Of a stretch of 64,000 bases of DNA, positions 54,273-62,964 are shown piece by piece. The notes under the pieces are model-generated. The model saw nothing but the letters and a program-made list of their open reading frames with translations, was not told the DNA's origin and ran no database searches. Source of the stretch: Thiohalocapsa sp. ML1 (GTDB taxonomy: Bacteria > Pseudomonadota > Gammaproteobacteria > Chromatiales > Chromatiaceae); assembly GCF_001469165.1 (NCBI RefSeq), contig NZ_JABX01000027.1, positions 1 through 64,000 on the forward strand. Reading direction: 5' to 3'. How positions within the stretch are numbered: the stretch's first letter is position 1; each line of letters starts with the position of its first letter. Made by a program: the position numbers and the translations under genes.

Positions 54273-57077
54273 TCACTGCCCAGAGCCAACCGGCGCGTTC
54301 AGAAAGGCCTCCAGCCGCACCACCCGCGGCAGCAGCCGCCCGCTCGGCCCCGCGCGCATGATCACTACCTGCCGGCTGTGCTCCGGGCCATAGCTCACGT
54401 GGATGGGCCGGTCCGGGCCATAGAAATAGAGCCGATCGAAGGGCGTGTTGGCGGCCACCCAGCGGGCGACCTCCAGCATGTCCTCGTCCTCGACCAGAAA
54501 GTCCACCGCGGCGCCCAATCGCGGGCAGGCCGGGTTGCCGCGACGGTTGTGCTCATGCGCGGCGTGCTGGTCGCGGGCGGGATCAATGGGGCCGCCACCG
54601 CGGGCGCGGATGGCTTTGGCAAGCTCGGGCGAGCAGAAGCCGTAGGTGAGCCGGATCATGCCGAACCAGTCGATGACGGGGTCGAGCACCTTCTCAGCCA
54701 GGTCCATCAGCGCGTTGCAACTGTCCACCCGCTCGGGCAGGTTCTCGATGCCGGTGGCAGCTTGGGTCTCGCCGCAGTGGATCAGGTCGCGGAAGCTGAG
54801 ATACCGCCCGCAGAGATCATCCAGGCCCGGCATGGTCTGCGATCGGCGGAGCGTAAAGCCCGCGATCTCCCAGCGCTGCCGCGCCAGGGTACCGATGAGC
54901 ACCGCGGGCGGCGGGCCGTAGCCGGCGAGGTCGAACAGCCCCAGCCCCTCCAGCGCCGCCTCGAAGGCAAGCTGGTCCGGATAGGCCGGGTCTTCTTCAT
55001 TGATGAAGCGGGATTTGCGGTACAGGAACGGCGGCTCGAATTCGGTGCCTTTGCCGTAAGCGAAGTAGTCGACGTCCTGCTCGCGGAGCTTGATCTTCAC
55101 GCGCTCCAACAGGCGCGGCAGCGGCCGGCCGTCGAAGTCGTCGAAGCGCATCAAGGTCAGCTTGCCGGAGCCGATGTGGATCTTGATCAGGTCCGCGTGG
55201 CGGTAGTCGCCATAGGCCGCGGCGGCGGCGCCGACGTAGACCCGCAAGAGCGCCGGCAGGCGCTCGACGAGGCGGGCGTCGAGTTGGAGCGAGACGGCCC
55301 CGGGCGCGCCGGCGTCTTCGGCAACCGTCTCGGCGTCGTCCTCGTTAGACACCGTCTCCAGCCAGCCGAGCCCATGCTCGGCGGCCTCGCGGCAGGCCTG
55401 CCCGATGGCGGCGGTGTCGGCGATCTGCATGAGCAGCGCAAGCCCCGCCGCCCGCGCCGGGGCGTAGTCGCCGAAGAAGGCCTTGATGTCGCGCCTCAGC
55501 CCGGGCTCCAGGTGCTGGTAGGGCTTGCGGCGGGCGAATTGGTCGAGCGCGAAGTAGACCGTGAGGTCGTCTTGGCGCCCCTGCTCAACCGCGGCGAGCA
55601 GGTGGTCCAGCGCCTCGCCGCCGAGGTCCGCCTCCTTGCGCGCCTCGATGAAGCGCAGCGCCTTGTTGAGGCTGCCGAAGGCCGCTGTCAGCGCCAGCTC
55701 GTCGGCCACCTCGGCCTTGTCCGGCGTGCGGCCAAGGTCCAGCCGCAGCGACCAGAGCCGCTCCAGCGCGGCTTGGTGGGCCTGGTAGGTCGCGTCGTCT
55801 CGGTCGCGTTTGCTGTCGCGGCGCGCGCGTGGCGGGCGCTCGCGGCTGGGGGTCGAGGGCGCGCGCAGGCGCGTGCGGGTGCCGCGGGAGCGCTCCAGCA
55901 GAAAGCGCTGCTCGGCGTCTTGGTCGCGGAAGGCGTAGACGATGCCGGGCGCGACGGGGATGGGCTCGACATCGAGCACCTGCGCGACGAAGGCCGCAAG
56001 CTCGCCCTGGGTGAAGTACTTCTGGAAGGTGCCGCGGCGGGTCATCACACCATCCCGGAAGCGCTCGCCGCGCGGGTCGTTCTGGTTGGCGAGCATCACG
56101 GACACCACCAGCAGCGTGCCGGCCAAGGACCAGGCGCGGGTGAGCGCTTCCAGGCGCTCGTCGAAGTCCTCGATCACGTTGATGACGAAGCCGAGGTTGA
56201 CCAGGTCCGCGCCATGTACGGGCTGGTCCGGGGCGTAGTACGGGTCCCAGCCGGCGGCACTGAGGCCGTTCTCGCGCAAGCCCCGCACGTCGTCGCCGCG
56301 CCCGCAGCCGTAGTCGAACAGCGTGCGACCGGGTGCGAGCAGGCCGTGCCGGGCGAGCGTCTGGACGGGCGCGGAGAAGCCGGAGCGGCTGAGTGCCGTG
56401 CGCTGGCGGGCGGCCTGCCAGTCGGCGACCGCTCCGGCGAGCCGGGCGTCGGTGTCACCGTCATCGGCCGGCGCATCGCCGTCCTCGGCATTGCCGATGG
56501 GCACCAGCGCGTGGCCATCGAGCCGAAAGCCGCGCTCGCGCATGAGCTGCTGCCATTGGCGCCGGTAGCCGATGCGCCGCGGGTCGTCGAACAGCCCCAC
56601 CGCCTCGCAGGCCGCCGTCAGCGCAGCAAACTCGGCCCGGCGCGGATGCGCCGCCGGCAACAGCAGCTCCTTGCGATGCAGGATGGGCGGGTTCAACGAG
56701 TCGGCATAGGTGCGATGGCTCACCGTGCCGGCGGCGAGGTTCACGCGCCAACTGTCGGCCAACGCCGGAAAGGGCTCGTCGTAGAAGCCGGGATAGTGCA
56801 GCAGCGCCAGCTCCGCACCATCCGCATCGATACGCACCAGGTTGAAGTGCTCGCCGGGGCGCAGGCCTGCAAGCTGCTCGGCGCGGATGAGCCGGGTGGT
56901 GAGACGCGCTGCGAGCTCCGCCGGTAGACTTGCGTCAGCTTCTGCCGCGCCAGCTTCTGCCGCGTCGTCGCCCAACGCGGACACGTGCAGGTACAGACGC
57001 CCGGCAACCGTCTTGCCCTGCGGCGGGCCGGCGCCGGGTGCAGGCGAACGCCAGGCATCCTGTGGACTGCTAGACAT
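54273..57077 (-). CDS. DNA phosphorothioation-associated putative methyltransferase with M15-like C-terminal domain
   Basis: A 934-residue multidomain protein. The N-terminal region (about 20-190; FNLVRIDADGAELALLHYPG, NPPILHRKELLL) and the methyltransferase (about 240-400) with TLFDYGCGRGDDVRGLRENG, VNLGFVINVIEDFDERLEAL and TRRGTFQKYFTQGEL match the dnd-related methyltransferase family. A helical middle follows. The last 150 residues (LTYGFCSPELAKAIRA, CPRLGAAVDFLV, PIHVSYGP) resemble a peptidase M15-type fold, with Cys replacing the first metal-binding His. No dnd/pbe genes are in the window. Its ATG overlaps the divergent Rpn-like ATG in a shared CATG. Confidence 0.8.
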   Translation of the reverse strand: MSSSPQDAWRSPAPGAGPPQGKTVAGRLYLHVSALGDDAAEAGAAEADASLPAELAARLTTRLIRAEQLAGLRPGEHFNLVRIDADGAELALLHYPGFYDEPFPALADSWRVNLAAGTVSHRTYADSLNPPILHRKELLLPAAHPRRAEFAALTAACEAVGLFDDPRRIGYRRQWQQLMRERGFRLDGHALVPIGNAEDGDAPADDGDTDARLAGAVADWQAARQRTALSRSGFSAPVQTLARHGLLAPGRTLFDYGCGRGDDVRGLRENGLSAAGWDPYYAPDQPVHGADLVNLGFVINVIEDFDERLEALTRAWSLAGTLLVVSVMLANQNDPRGERFRDGVMTRRGTFQKYFTQGELAAFVAQVLDVEPIPVAPGIVYAFRDQDAEQRFLLERSRGTRTRLRAPSTPSRERPPRARRDSKRDRDDATYQAHQAALERLWSLRLDLGRTPDKAEVADELALTAAFGSLNKALRFIEARKEADLGGEALDHLLAAVEQGRQDDLTVYFALDQFARRKPYQHLEPGLRRDIKAFFGDYAPARAAGLALLMQIADTAAIGQACREAAEHGLGWLETVSNEDDAETVAEDAGAPGAVSLQLDARLVERLPALLRVYVGAAAAAYGDYRHADLIKIHIGSGKLTLMRFDDFDGRPLPRLLERVKIKLREQDVDYFAYGKGTEFEPPFLYRKSRFINEEDPAYPDQLAFEAALEGLGLFDLAGYGPPPAVLIGTLARQRWEIAGFTLRRSQTMPGLDDLCGRYLSFRDLIHCGETQAATGIENLPERVDSCNALMDLAEKVLDPVIDWFGMIRLTYGFCSPELAKAIRARGGGPIDPARDQHAAHEHNRRGNPACPRLGAAVDFLVEDEDMLEVARWVAANTPFDRLYFYGPDRPIHVSYGPEHSRQVVIMRAGPSGRLLPRVVRLEAFLNAPVGSGQ

Positions 57078-57980
57078 GAGTCACGAGCAGGCTTTCAAAG
57101 AATCTCGTGCTGGGCGATGCCGCGCGCGGCGGTCGCATTCTTCGCGCCGGCCGAGGCGGGTTCGATGGATGCCGATGTTCGCATGACGCCAGTGCGCGAG
57201 GAACAGCTCAAGGAACGCCCGAGTAAGCGCTTCCGCGAATTGGACATCCCGCGGTTGCTGGAATGGCCGGACGGACGGCGCGCCGCCCTCGTGCTCGTCG
57301 TCGAGCAGCAGACCGCCGGGCGCAAGTTCTCCGCGCTGCGTCTTGCCCATTACTGCCTGGACATTGCCGACCTGCTCGATACCCGCCGTGTCGTGCCGGT
57401 GGTCATCTTCCTGCGCGACCAGCCGCGGGAGTACCGTCTCACACTCGCCGGCGACGACGCCACCTACCTGGATTTCCACTACATCAGCGCCGAGCTCGCG
57501 CGCATGCCCTACCGGCAGCACCGCGACAGCGACAACATCGTCGCCCGCGTCAATCTCCCGAACATGGCTCACGATGACAGCGAGCGCGTCCAAGTCTTCG
57601 CCGATGCGATTCGCGGCCTGTTCACGCTGGAGCAAGACCCGGACAAGCGGCTCAAATACGCGGATTTCATCGATTACTATGCGATGCTCGACGACGCGGA
57701 GCGGCAACGCTACGCCGCCGAGCACCCTACCGAGGCGACCCAAATGAAGACGATCTTTCAGCAAGCGCGCGAAGAAGGCATTCAGCAGGGCGTTCAACAG
57801 GGCGTTCAGCAGGGCATTCAGCAGGGCGAAGCCCGCGCCCTGGTGCGGTTCCTGGAGCGCCGCTTCGGCACGCTGCCCGAGCACATCCGGCAACGCATCA
57901 ACACCGCCGACGAGGACACGCTGGACCGCTGGGTGGACCAGGCCGCGACGGCCGAGCATGTTGAGGACGCGCTGCACTGA
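57076..57980 (+). pseudogene. Rpn-family nuclease/putative transposase, frameshifted N-terminus
   Basis: Rpn (PD-(D/E)XK, recombination-promoting) proteins are recognised by RRAALVLVVEQQT, LAHYCLDIADLLDTRRVVPV and the C-terminal IQQGxxQG repeat followed by ALVRFLERRFGTLPEHIRQR. The 5' end shows MSHEQAFK in one frame (ATG 57076), NLVLGDAAR in the next, and AVAFFAPAEAG in a third, consistent with two single-base insertions within about 45 bp. A shorter product (287 residues) could still start at ATG 57117. The 3' third is tandemly duplicated downstream. The first ATG overlaps the divergent methyltransferase start. Confidence 0.7.
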
Positions 57981-58220
57981 CGGTGGTCGTCGGCAATGCT
58001 CGAACGCTCCCGGCAGCAGCTCAAGACGCGCCCCGAAGCCCGGCGCAGCCGGCTTGCCGCACCGCCGAAGTTGATCTGTTTCGTGCGTCTGCGGGTGCTC
58101 TGCGCCCCGCTGCGATGCGGTAACGCCGGAGCGCATCAAGGCATTCCGACTGGTGCCGAGGCTCCGCCTGAAGATGGGCATCCGCCAAGTATTCGCGTTC
58201 CGGCGCCGGCTGCACGAATT

Positions 58221-58242
58221 ATTGGTGGTACGTCCCCTATTT
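58221..58242. repeat. ATTGGTGGT-NN-GTCCCC motif, copy 1
   Basis: ATTGGTGGTACGTCCCCTAT at the end of duplication unit 1; an identical copy is at 58761-58782, a variant with AGGTCCCC at 60758-60780, and two inverted copies at 62019-62043 and 62046-62069. The motif is always intergenic here. Confidence 0.75.
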
Positions 58243-58250
58243 CTCCCCCG

Positions 58251-58520
58251 GAGCGGCAACGCTACGCCGCCGAGCACCCCACCGAGGCGACCCAAATGAA
58301 GACGATCTTTCAGCAAGCGCGCGAAGAAGGCATTCAGCAGGGCGTTCAGCAGGGCATTCAGCAGGGCGAAGCCCGCGCCCTGGTGCGGTTCCTGGAGCGC
58401 CGCTTCGGCACGCTGCCCGAGCACGTCCGGCAACGCATCAGCACCGCTGACGAGGACACGCTGGACCGCTGGGTGGACCAGGCCGCGACGGCCGAGCATG
58501 TCGAGGACGCGCTGCACTGA
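58251..58520 (+). pseudogene. Duplicated C-terminal fragment of the Rpn-like gene
   Basis: This copy encodes only the tail: ERQRYAAEHPTEATQMKTIF, the IQQGVQQGIQQGEA repeat and ALVRFLERRFGTLPEHVRQR to DALH. It has no start of its own; an in-frame ATG at 57996 reads through non-coding sequence into it and would give an artificial fusion. It differs from copy 1 by a few substitutions and one missing QQGV unit. Confidence 0.8.
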
Positions 58521-58942
58521 CGGTGGTTGTCGGCAATGCTCGAACGCTCCCGGCAGCAGCTCAAGACGCGCCCCGAAGCCCGGCGCAGCCGGCTTGCCGC
58601 ACCGCCGAAGTTGATCTGTTTCGTGCGTCTGCGGGTGCTCTGCGCCCCGCTGCGATGCGGTAACGCCGGAGCGCATCAAGGCATTCCGACTGGTGCCGAG
58701 GCTCCGCCTGAAGATGGGCATCCGCCAAGTATTCGCGTTCCGGCGCCGGCTGCACGAATTATTGGTGGTACGTCCCCTATTTCTCGTCCCCTATTTCTCC
58801 CCCGTCCCCTATTTCTCCCCCTATTTCTCCCCCGGCTGGCATCCTGCCCCCTTCGTCTATGGGCAACACAACATCGGGTTTGGGTGACACAACGACCGCC
58901 AGCGATGCGCTGACCCGAGACGCTTAGACTCATCGCCTCCGG

Positions 58943-59824
58943 GTGCGGCCTGATTGCACCGGTTGCGGCGCACCGGGCCGGTCGCTACGCATACCAGTTT
59001 CAACCCAACCTCTTGCGACGGAGAACCTACCGAGGTCCCTCGGCGCTGTCATCGTTTCCAAGCACCGTTTCGACGCCCGGCAGGGCGCGACGCAATTCTC
59101 GCCGGTCAGGGCCCTCGCGGGCCTTGGCCTGCTCATGGCCGCGGCCCTGTCTGCCAACCCGTCCCAGGCCGCGATCGTCGCCCTCTACGACTTCGACCCG
59201 AACAACCGCTCGGGCACCACCGTCGACCTCGACGGCTCGGCGCAGACCACGTGGACCACCAGCCTATTGCTGGACAACGCGACCGGGACGGGCGCGGTTA
59301 CCGCGGGCAACCAGGAACTGGCGAACCGTGACTTGCTCACCGGCAGCACCGGCAATTACCTGGCCTTCAGCGCTAATCGAGAAAGCGATACCGGTCGGCC
59401 CACGGGGTCGATCGGGAAGTCGACCTGGCTCACCTTCAGCATCACCCCGTCCGCGGGCGTCGCCCTGGACTTCGTGGGGCAGGTCGCGACGCTGGACACC
59501 TACGCATTCAATAACCTGCCAGCAAACGTGTCCAGTGCGGACTGGACCCTGTACTACTCGCTGGACGGCGGGGCCGCGTGGACCTCCCTGAGCACCTTTG
59601 CCGGCGCCTCCGCCAACGCGAGTGCGGGCACTGTGGGCCCCACGGCGTTGAGTTGGCTCCTGACCCCGTTGGGACTCCGGTCCGCGGCGGTCGATTTCCT
59701 GTTGGACCCGGTCACGACGGGGGCTGCCAATGGCGTCACCACGCAGCGCTCGGTCGGTTTCGACAATTTGGTGGTCAACGCCAACGTGACACAGGTACCG
59801 GTACCCGCCCCGCTGCCGCTGTAG
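58943..59824 (+). CDS. Exported PEP-CTERM-like protein, anchor interrupted by a stop
   Basis: The body reads like a secreted beta-rich protein. A hydrophobic signal (LAGLGLLMAAALSANPSQA, then AIVALYDFDPN) starts about 55 residues in, so the true start may be internal or damaged; the listed start is GTG. The C-terminus is VPVPAPLPL followed by TAG, but the next codons of the same frame read LLGVAALATNRLVQTG, the expected membrane segment and basic tail of a PEP-CTERM signal. The stop thus cuts the anchor, and the protein would be released or non-functional. Confidence 0.55.
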   Translation: MRPDCTGCGAPGRSLRIPVSTQPLATENLPRSLGAVIVSKHRFDARQGATQFSPVRALAGLGLLMAAALSANPSQAAIVALYDFDPNNRSGTTVDLDGSAQTTWTTSLLLDNATGTGAVTAGNQELANRDLLTGSTGNYLAFSANRESDTGRPTGSIGKSTWLTFSITPSAGVALDFVGQVATLDTYAFNNLPANVSSADWTLYYSLDGGAAWTSLSTFAGASANASAGTVGPTALSWLLTPLGLRSAAVDFLLDPVTTGAANGVTTQRSVGFDNLVVNANVTQVPVPAPLPL

Positions 59825-60042
59825 CTGCTCGGCGTCGCCGCCCTGGCCACAAACCGCCTGGTGCAGACCGGCTGACTCGGCACCCGGGCCGGCGAGCCGC
59901 CCGGACGGAGCACTGCGAAATCCGGGAATCGGCGATGCGCGCTCACGTCGCCCGGGTTTGCCGTCGGTTCGTCGGCGCGGTCGCTCACACCCGCGGGAAC
60001 TTGTTGGCGGGTCGGGCTGGACGATCTGACCAGGACCCGGCG

Positions 60043-60256
60043 CTAGAACACCGCGCCGGCAAGCTGTAACCGTCGTTGCAGCGCCGCGGCCAACTGCGCG
60101 TAGCCAGCGGCGTTGAGGTGGATCTCGTCGGATTTGAGGTTGCGGTCGCCGAGGATCGCGGCCAGCACCTGATCTTCCAGCGGCAGCCCGAGTTTGTCCG
60201 CTTGTTCCTGATACAGCGGATACGTGCCTGCGTGCCGAGGGCATGCGACCAGTGCG
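60043..60256 (-). pseudogene. SGNH/GDSL hydrolase C-terminal fragment
   Basis: The minus strand reads YPLYQEQADKLGLPLEDQVL, then AAILGDRNLKSDEIHLNAAG, then YAQLAAALQRRL. The block DEIHLNAAGY carries the catalytic Asp-X2-His of TesA-like arylesterase/lipase proteins. A stop lies about 70 codons in from the end, and the N-terminal catalytic Ser block is absent. It is a dead C-terminal piece. Confidence 0.6.
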
Positions 60257-60332
60257 TTGCCTGGTTACCGCCATCCTCCGCTGAGCGTCGCTGGACGCGC
60301 AGCGACGATAGGATCGACTGTCCGTCGTGGCA

Positions 60333-60549
60333 CTACTTTCGCTTTCTTCGCCCCGCCCGCTGCAACGACGCGCACCGCGCTTGCGAACGTGCTTGCCCGG
60401 CGGCCCTCTTGCTGGGTTCGGAAGCGCTCTTGCTGTCCAAGTGAGTGGCCAGGCTTGCGATGCTCGGATAGCGGAACAAGTCGGTAACGCTGAGGCTCAC
60501 GTCCAGTTCCTAGAAGAAGCGTGCGAGGACGTTGGTGTCCAGCGAGCTC
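60333..60549 (-). pseudogene. Degenerate fragments: PIN-like N-terminus and carrier-protein-like tail
   Basis: One minus-strand frame gives LDTNVLARFF then a stop, the start pattern of PIN-domain toxins, and directly after it ELDVSLSVTDLFRYPSIASL then ATHLDSKSAS and a basic tail, resembling the end of an acyl/peptidyl carrier domain of a polyketide or peptide synthase. Both pieces are too short to be functional. Identification is by short matches only. Confidence 0.35.
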
Positions 60550-60582
60550 ACCGGTCCCGACCGCGCTCCCGGGTCAGCAGCG

Positions 60583-60711
60583 ATGCCGAGGTTGCGCCGC
60601 GACGAAGCCCTGATCGCGCCCATTGCAAACGAGCAGTTGATCGAGGCCTTGCGACAACAGGGGGTTCCGCAAGAGCAGTTGGATGCCGCCCTGCGACAAG
60701 TCGGGGAGTGA
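60583..60711 (+). CDS. Very short open frame, possible gene remnant
   Basis: A frame of 42 codons (MPRLRRDEALIAPIANEQLI, then EALRQQGVPQEQLDAALRQV) has normal-looking amphipathic helices and codon use, so it may be the 3' end of a lost gene. No family is recognised. The upstream part is non-coding. Confidence 0.25.
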   Translation: MPRLRRDEALIAPIANEQLIEALRQQGVPQEQLDAALRQVGE

Positions 60712-60890
60712 AGGAAAGAAGGATCTTGTCCGGTCGCACGGTGCTGAAATCCGGAGTATTGGTGGTAGGTCCCCATTGTTCCGTCCATTCTTTGCGCTTC
60801 CCCATTTTTTGCGCGGCCCAAGGCGGCAGAGCCGCAAAGAGACGTGCCGAGGCAGGGCCTCGGCACGAGGGGTATTCCGGCAGCGAAGCA

Positions 60891-61580
60891 CTAAGCTGCG
60901 CGGTGCCGGACAGTGACCACCAGCAGCATAGGGACGCCCAGCGCGAACAGGAGCCCGGTCGCCGGCAGGGGGATGACGTTGCATGGGTCACCCACGCCAT
61001 AGGTGTTCGGGTAGCGCGTATCGACGGTTAGCTCCTCCGGCGATGAAAAGAGGATGCCGGGATTCGTGCTGATGTTCTCACCGGCATAGAAGTACTGGCT
61101 CGCCCCGCCGCTGTAGCAGGAGCCGACATCGCCCACGGGCTGCGGCCCGGCGCGGCCGGCGAACAACTCGATACCCGCCACCACGGTGACCTGCTCGCGG
61201 AAGTACGCAAAGTTCTGAAACTGCGGGTTCGGCGGGAAGGGGTATAGCGCCAGCGCGACGATTGCCTCCGAATTGAGCGTGAAGAAGTCGAGCGTGAAGA
61301 ACCGACCGATGTTGATGTTCGGATACAGCGGATAGCTGTAGTAGCGAAAGAAGACCTGCTCTGCGGCCGTCGTCTCAGCGTCGCAGCTCTCATCGGCAAA
61401 GGACGACGCGATCTCATCCGGCGAGAAGGGGCGGTCGTTGGTCAAGACGGTGGGGATATCGCAATCGGCGTGGGCCGAGCAGGCGGCTGCGGCAAGCGCG
61501 AGCACGGCAAGCCCGCGGAGCAGGGCCTGCCGGCCTGCGGCGATGCCGGATGAGAATGGTCGATACGAGAATGGGTACAT
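60891..61580 (-). CDS. PEP-CTERM-like exported protein
   Basis: A 229-residue protein with a signal peptide (RQALLRGLAVLALAAAACSA, cleavage near HA-DC), a mid part rich in aromatic residues (FFRYYSYPLYPNINIGRFFT, YFREQVTVVAGIELF), and a C-terminal IPLPATGLLFALGVPMLLVV followed by RHR, a PEP-CTERM variant. The ATG at 61580 is chosen (MYPFSYRPF). The body is unknown. It has no close coding neighbour; the 500 bp upstream are non-coding. Confidence 0.7.
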   Translation of the reverse strand: MYPFSYRPFSSGIAAGRQALLRGLAVLALAAAACSAHADCDIPTVLTNDRPFSPDEIASSFADESCDAETTAAEQVFFRYYSYPLYPNINIGRFFTLDFFTLNSEAIVALALYPFPPNPQFQNFAYFREQVTVVAGIELFAGRAGPQPVGDVGSCYSGGASQYFYAGENISTNPGILFSSPEELTVDTRYPNTYGVGDPCNVIPLPATGLLFALGVPMLLVVTVRHRAA

Positions 61581-62086
61581 GGCTGTGCCTCGGCGTGTCG
61601 TTGGATCTTCCGTCAGGTTTGCTTGGCCCGGTCCTTCGACGTTTTCCGTTTGGGCTCGGCGCTCCTTCAGGCCGCGTGCTCCCCGGCGCCCGCCCGCGTC
61701 GCGTCGGCGACCCGGGTATGGGTATCGGGGAACATGCAAGGTGCCTCGGTTCTGGACGCGCAGGGCGTCGCCCGGGTCGATGGCCGCGTTGCTCCACCGC
61801 CGACCGCCGCGGCGGCGCCGGTCTGTGCGGCGACGGCGGAGCGCTAGTTTAATGCGAGTCGAGGCTTGCGCATCAGGGTTTGCCCGATGGCGGCGACCAG
61901 GCGCACCGGACGCGGCGCGCCGTGGACGCGCCGCGCCACTACGGCGCGGCGAGCGCTTTCGCGACGGCGCCATGACCCGCCGCAGCAGCTTCCAGAACGA
62001 CGGTGCGGGGGCCGCATCAAAAATGGGGGACAGACCACCAACATCAAAAATGGGGGACAGACCACCAATATCTCGCGCCCGATCCA
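61581..62086. other. Gene-free stretch with inverted short motifs
   Basis: No gene is recognised. The right end holds two copies of AAAATGGGGGACAGACCACC in direct orientation to each other (62019-62043 and 62046-62069), reverse complements of the ATTGGTGGT-NN-GTCCCC motif found at 58.2, 58.8 and 60.8 kb. Confidence 0.5.
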
Positions 62087-62806
62087 CTAAAGCGTCAACT
62101 CCGCCGGCCAAAGAAAGAACGGTCCATACCGCTGCGACACGCGGAACTCCCCGCCAGCGGCTTTGCCCTTCGGCGTGAGCTTGAAGTGATCGCCGTCGCG
62201 CTCAATGAATCCGGCGGCCAGGAGCTTGTCGTTGAGCTCGCCGGTACGAAGGCCGAGGGCCTTGGCGAGCTTTGATGTCGTGAGCTTGTCGTAGCCGTTG
62301 TTGTCGCCGCTGGCTTTGGGCTCGGCGACACCTTGGGCGTCCTGGCTGGCGGTGGGGTCCACCTTGTCCGCGGCGAGGCGGACCTCTTCGCTGATGCGGA
62401 TCAGGCGCTGGGCTTCTTCGTAGGTGTCGCGGTAGAGGTCGGGCTCCTGCTCGCGGTCCACGTGGATGCCCATCTCGTTGTTGTTCACCTGGCTGAAGTC
62501 GTACAGGTTCATCGAGGTGATGATGGCCGCGCGCTCGTTGAGGTAGCACTTGGCGTGCAGGTGCTGGCAGAAGCTGGTGCGGACGAAGGCGAGGGAGCGC
62601 AGCCAGTTGATCTCCTGCGGGGCCAGCTCGCTCTTGCCGTAGACGATGCGCACGTCGATCTTCATGCGATCTTTGTCTTCCAGCAGCTCGCGGATACGGT
62701 CGTTGAACTTGAGGAAGGGGCTGATGATGATCAGGCGCTCGCTGCTGGCCTTGATCAACTCCTCCAGGTAGTAGTTGGTCGCGCTGGTGTTCAGGAACTT
62801 CGCCAT
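62087..62806 (-). CDS. Phospholipase D-like domain protein with winged-helix tail
   Basis: A 239-residue protein. The N-terminal ~120 residues form one PLD-type half: RLIIISPFLKFNDRIREL, then the HxK motif in QHLHAKCYLNERAAIITSMN (His84, Lys86, Glu91 in place of the usual Asp, Asn100). A disordered acidic linker follows, then a C-terminal DNA-binding-like domain (TTSKLAKALGLRTGELNDKL, FIERDGDHFKLTPKGKAAGG) similar to phage regulatory winged helices. Single-HKD proteins usually act as dimers, as nucleases or lipases; a role in DNA metabolism or defence is possible. Confidence 0.75.
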   Translation of the reverse strand: MAKFLNTSATNYYLEELIKASSERLIIISPFLKFNDRIRELLEDKDRMKIDVRIVYGKSELAPQEINWLRSLAFVRTSFCQHLHAKCYLNERAAIITSMNLYDFSQVNNNEMGIHVDREQEPDLYRDTYEEAQRLIRISEEVRLAADKVDPTASQDAQGVAEPKASGDNNGYDKLTTSKLAKALGLRTGELNDKLLAAGFIERDGDHFKLTPKGKAAGGEFRVSQRYGPFFLWPAELTL

Positions 62807-62964
62807 CAGTGCTTGTCCTTGTTGTTCAGTGCGGGATTAACTGAGATCAAATCTCGCTGAAGCGTAGCCAACCCGTGCGCCTACGGCAAGGAGCCGAGGC
62901 AACCTGTCCGCCGGCCGCTCCAGCGTGCGCGTAGTCGCCGCCGTGGGCGCAGGGTCGGCGGCGC

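Larger units (their letters stand above)
57699..58786 (+). repeat. Tandem duplication of about 540 bp
   Basis: Copy 1 spans 57699-58250 and copy 2 58251-58786. They are almost identical; copy 1 carries one more 12-bp CAGCAGGGCGTT unit (the QQGV repeat), so the offset is 552 before it and 540 after it. The unit covers the C-terminal third of the Rpn gene plus about 270 bp of non-coding DNA ending in ATTGGTGGTACGTCCCC. Beyond copy 2 the GTCCCCTATTTCTC end repeats further (58787-58840). Confidence 0.92.

Noticed and set aside
57996-58520. 174-codon frame joining non-coding DNA to the duplicated Rpn tail
   Set aside because: Only its end matches Rpn; the first part is the duplicated non-coding unit, so it is an artefact of the duplication.
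61582-62111. N-terminal extension of the exported protein at 60891-61580
   Set aside because: The extra residues are translated from the ATTGGTGGT-type motifs and GC-rich non-coding DNA, and a signal peptide starts inside.
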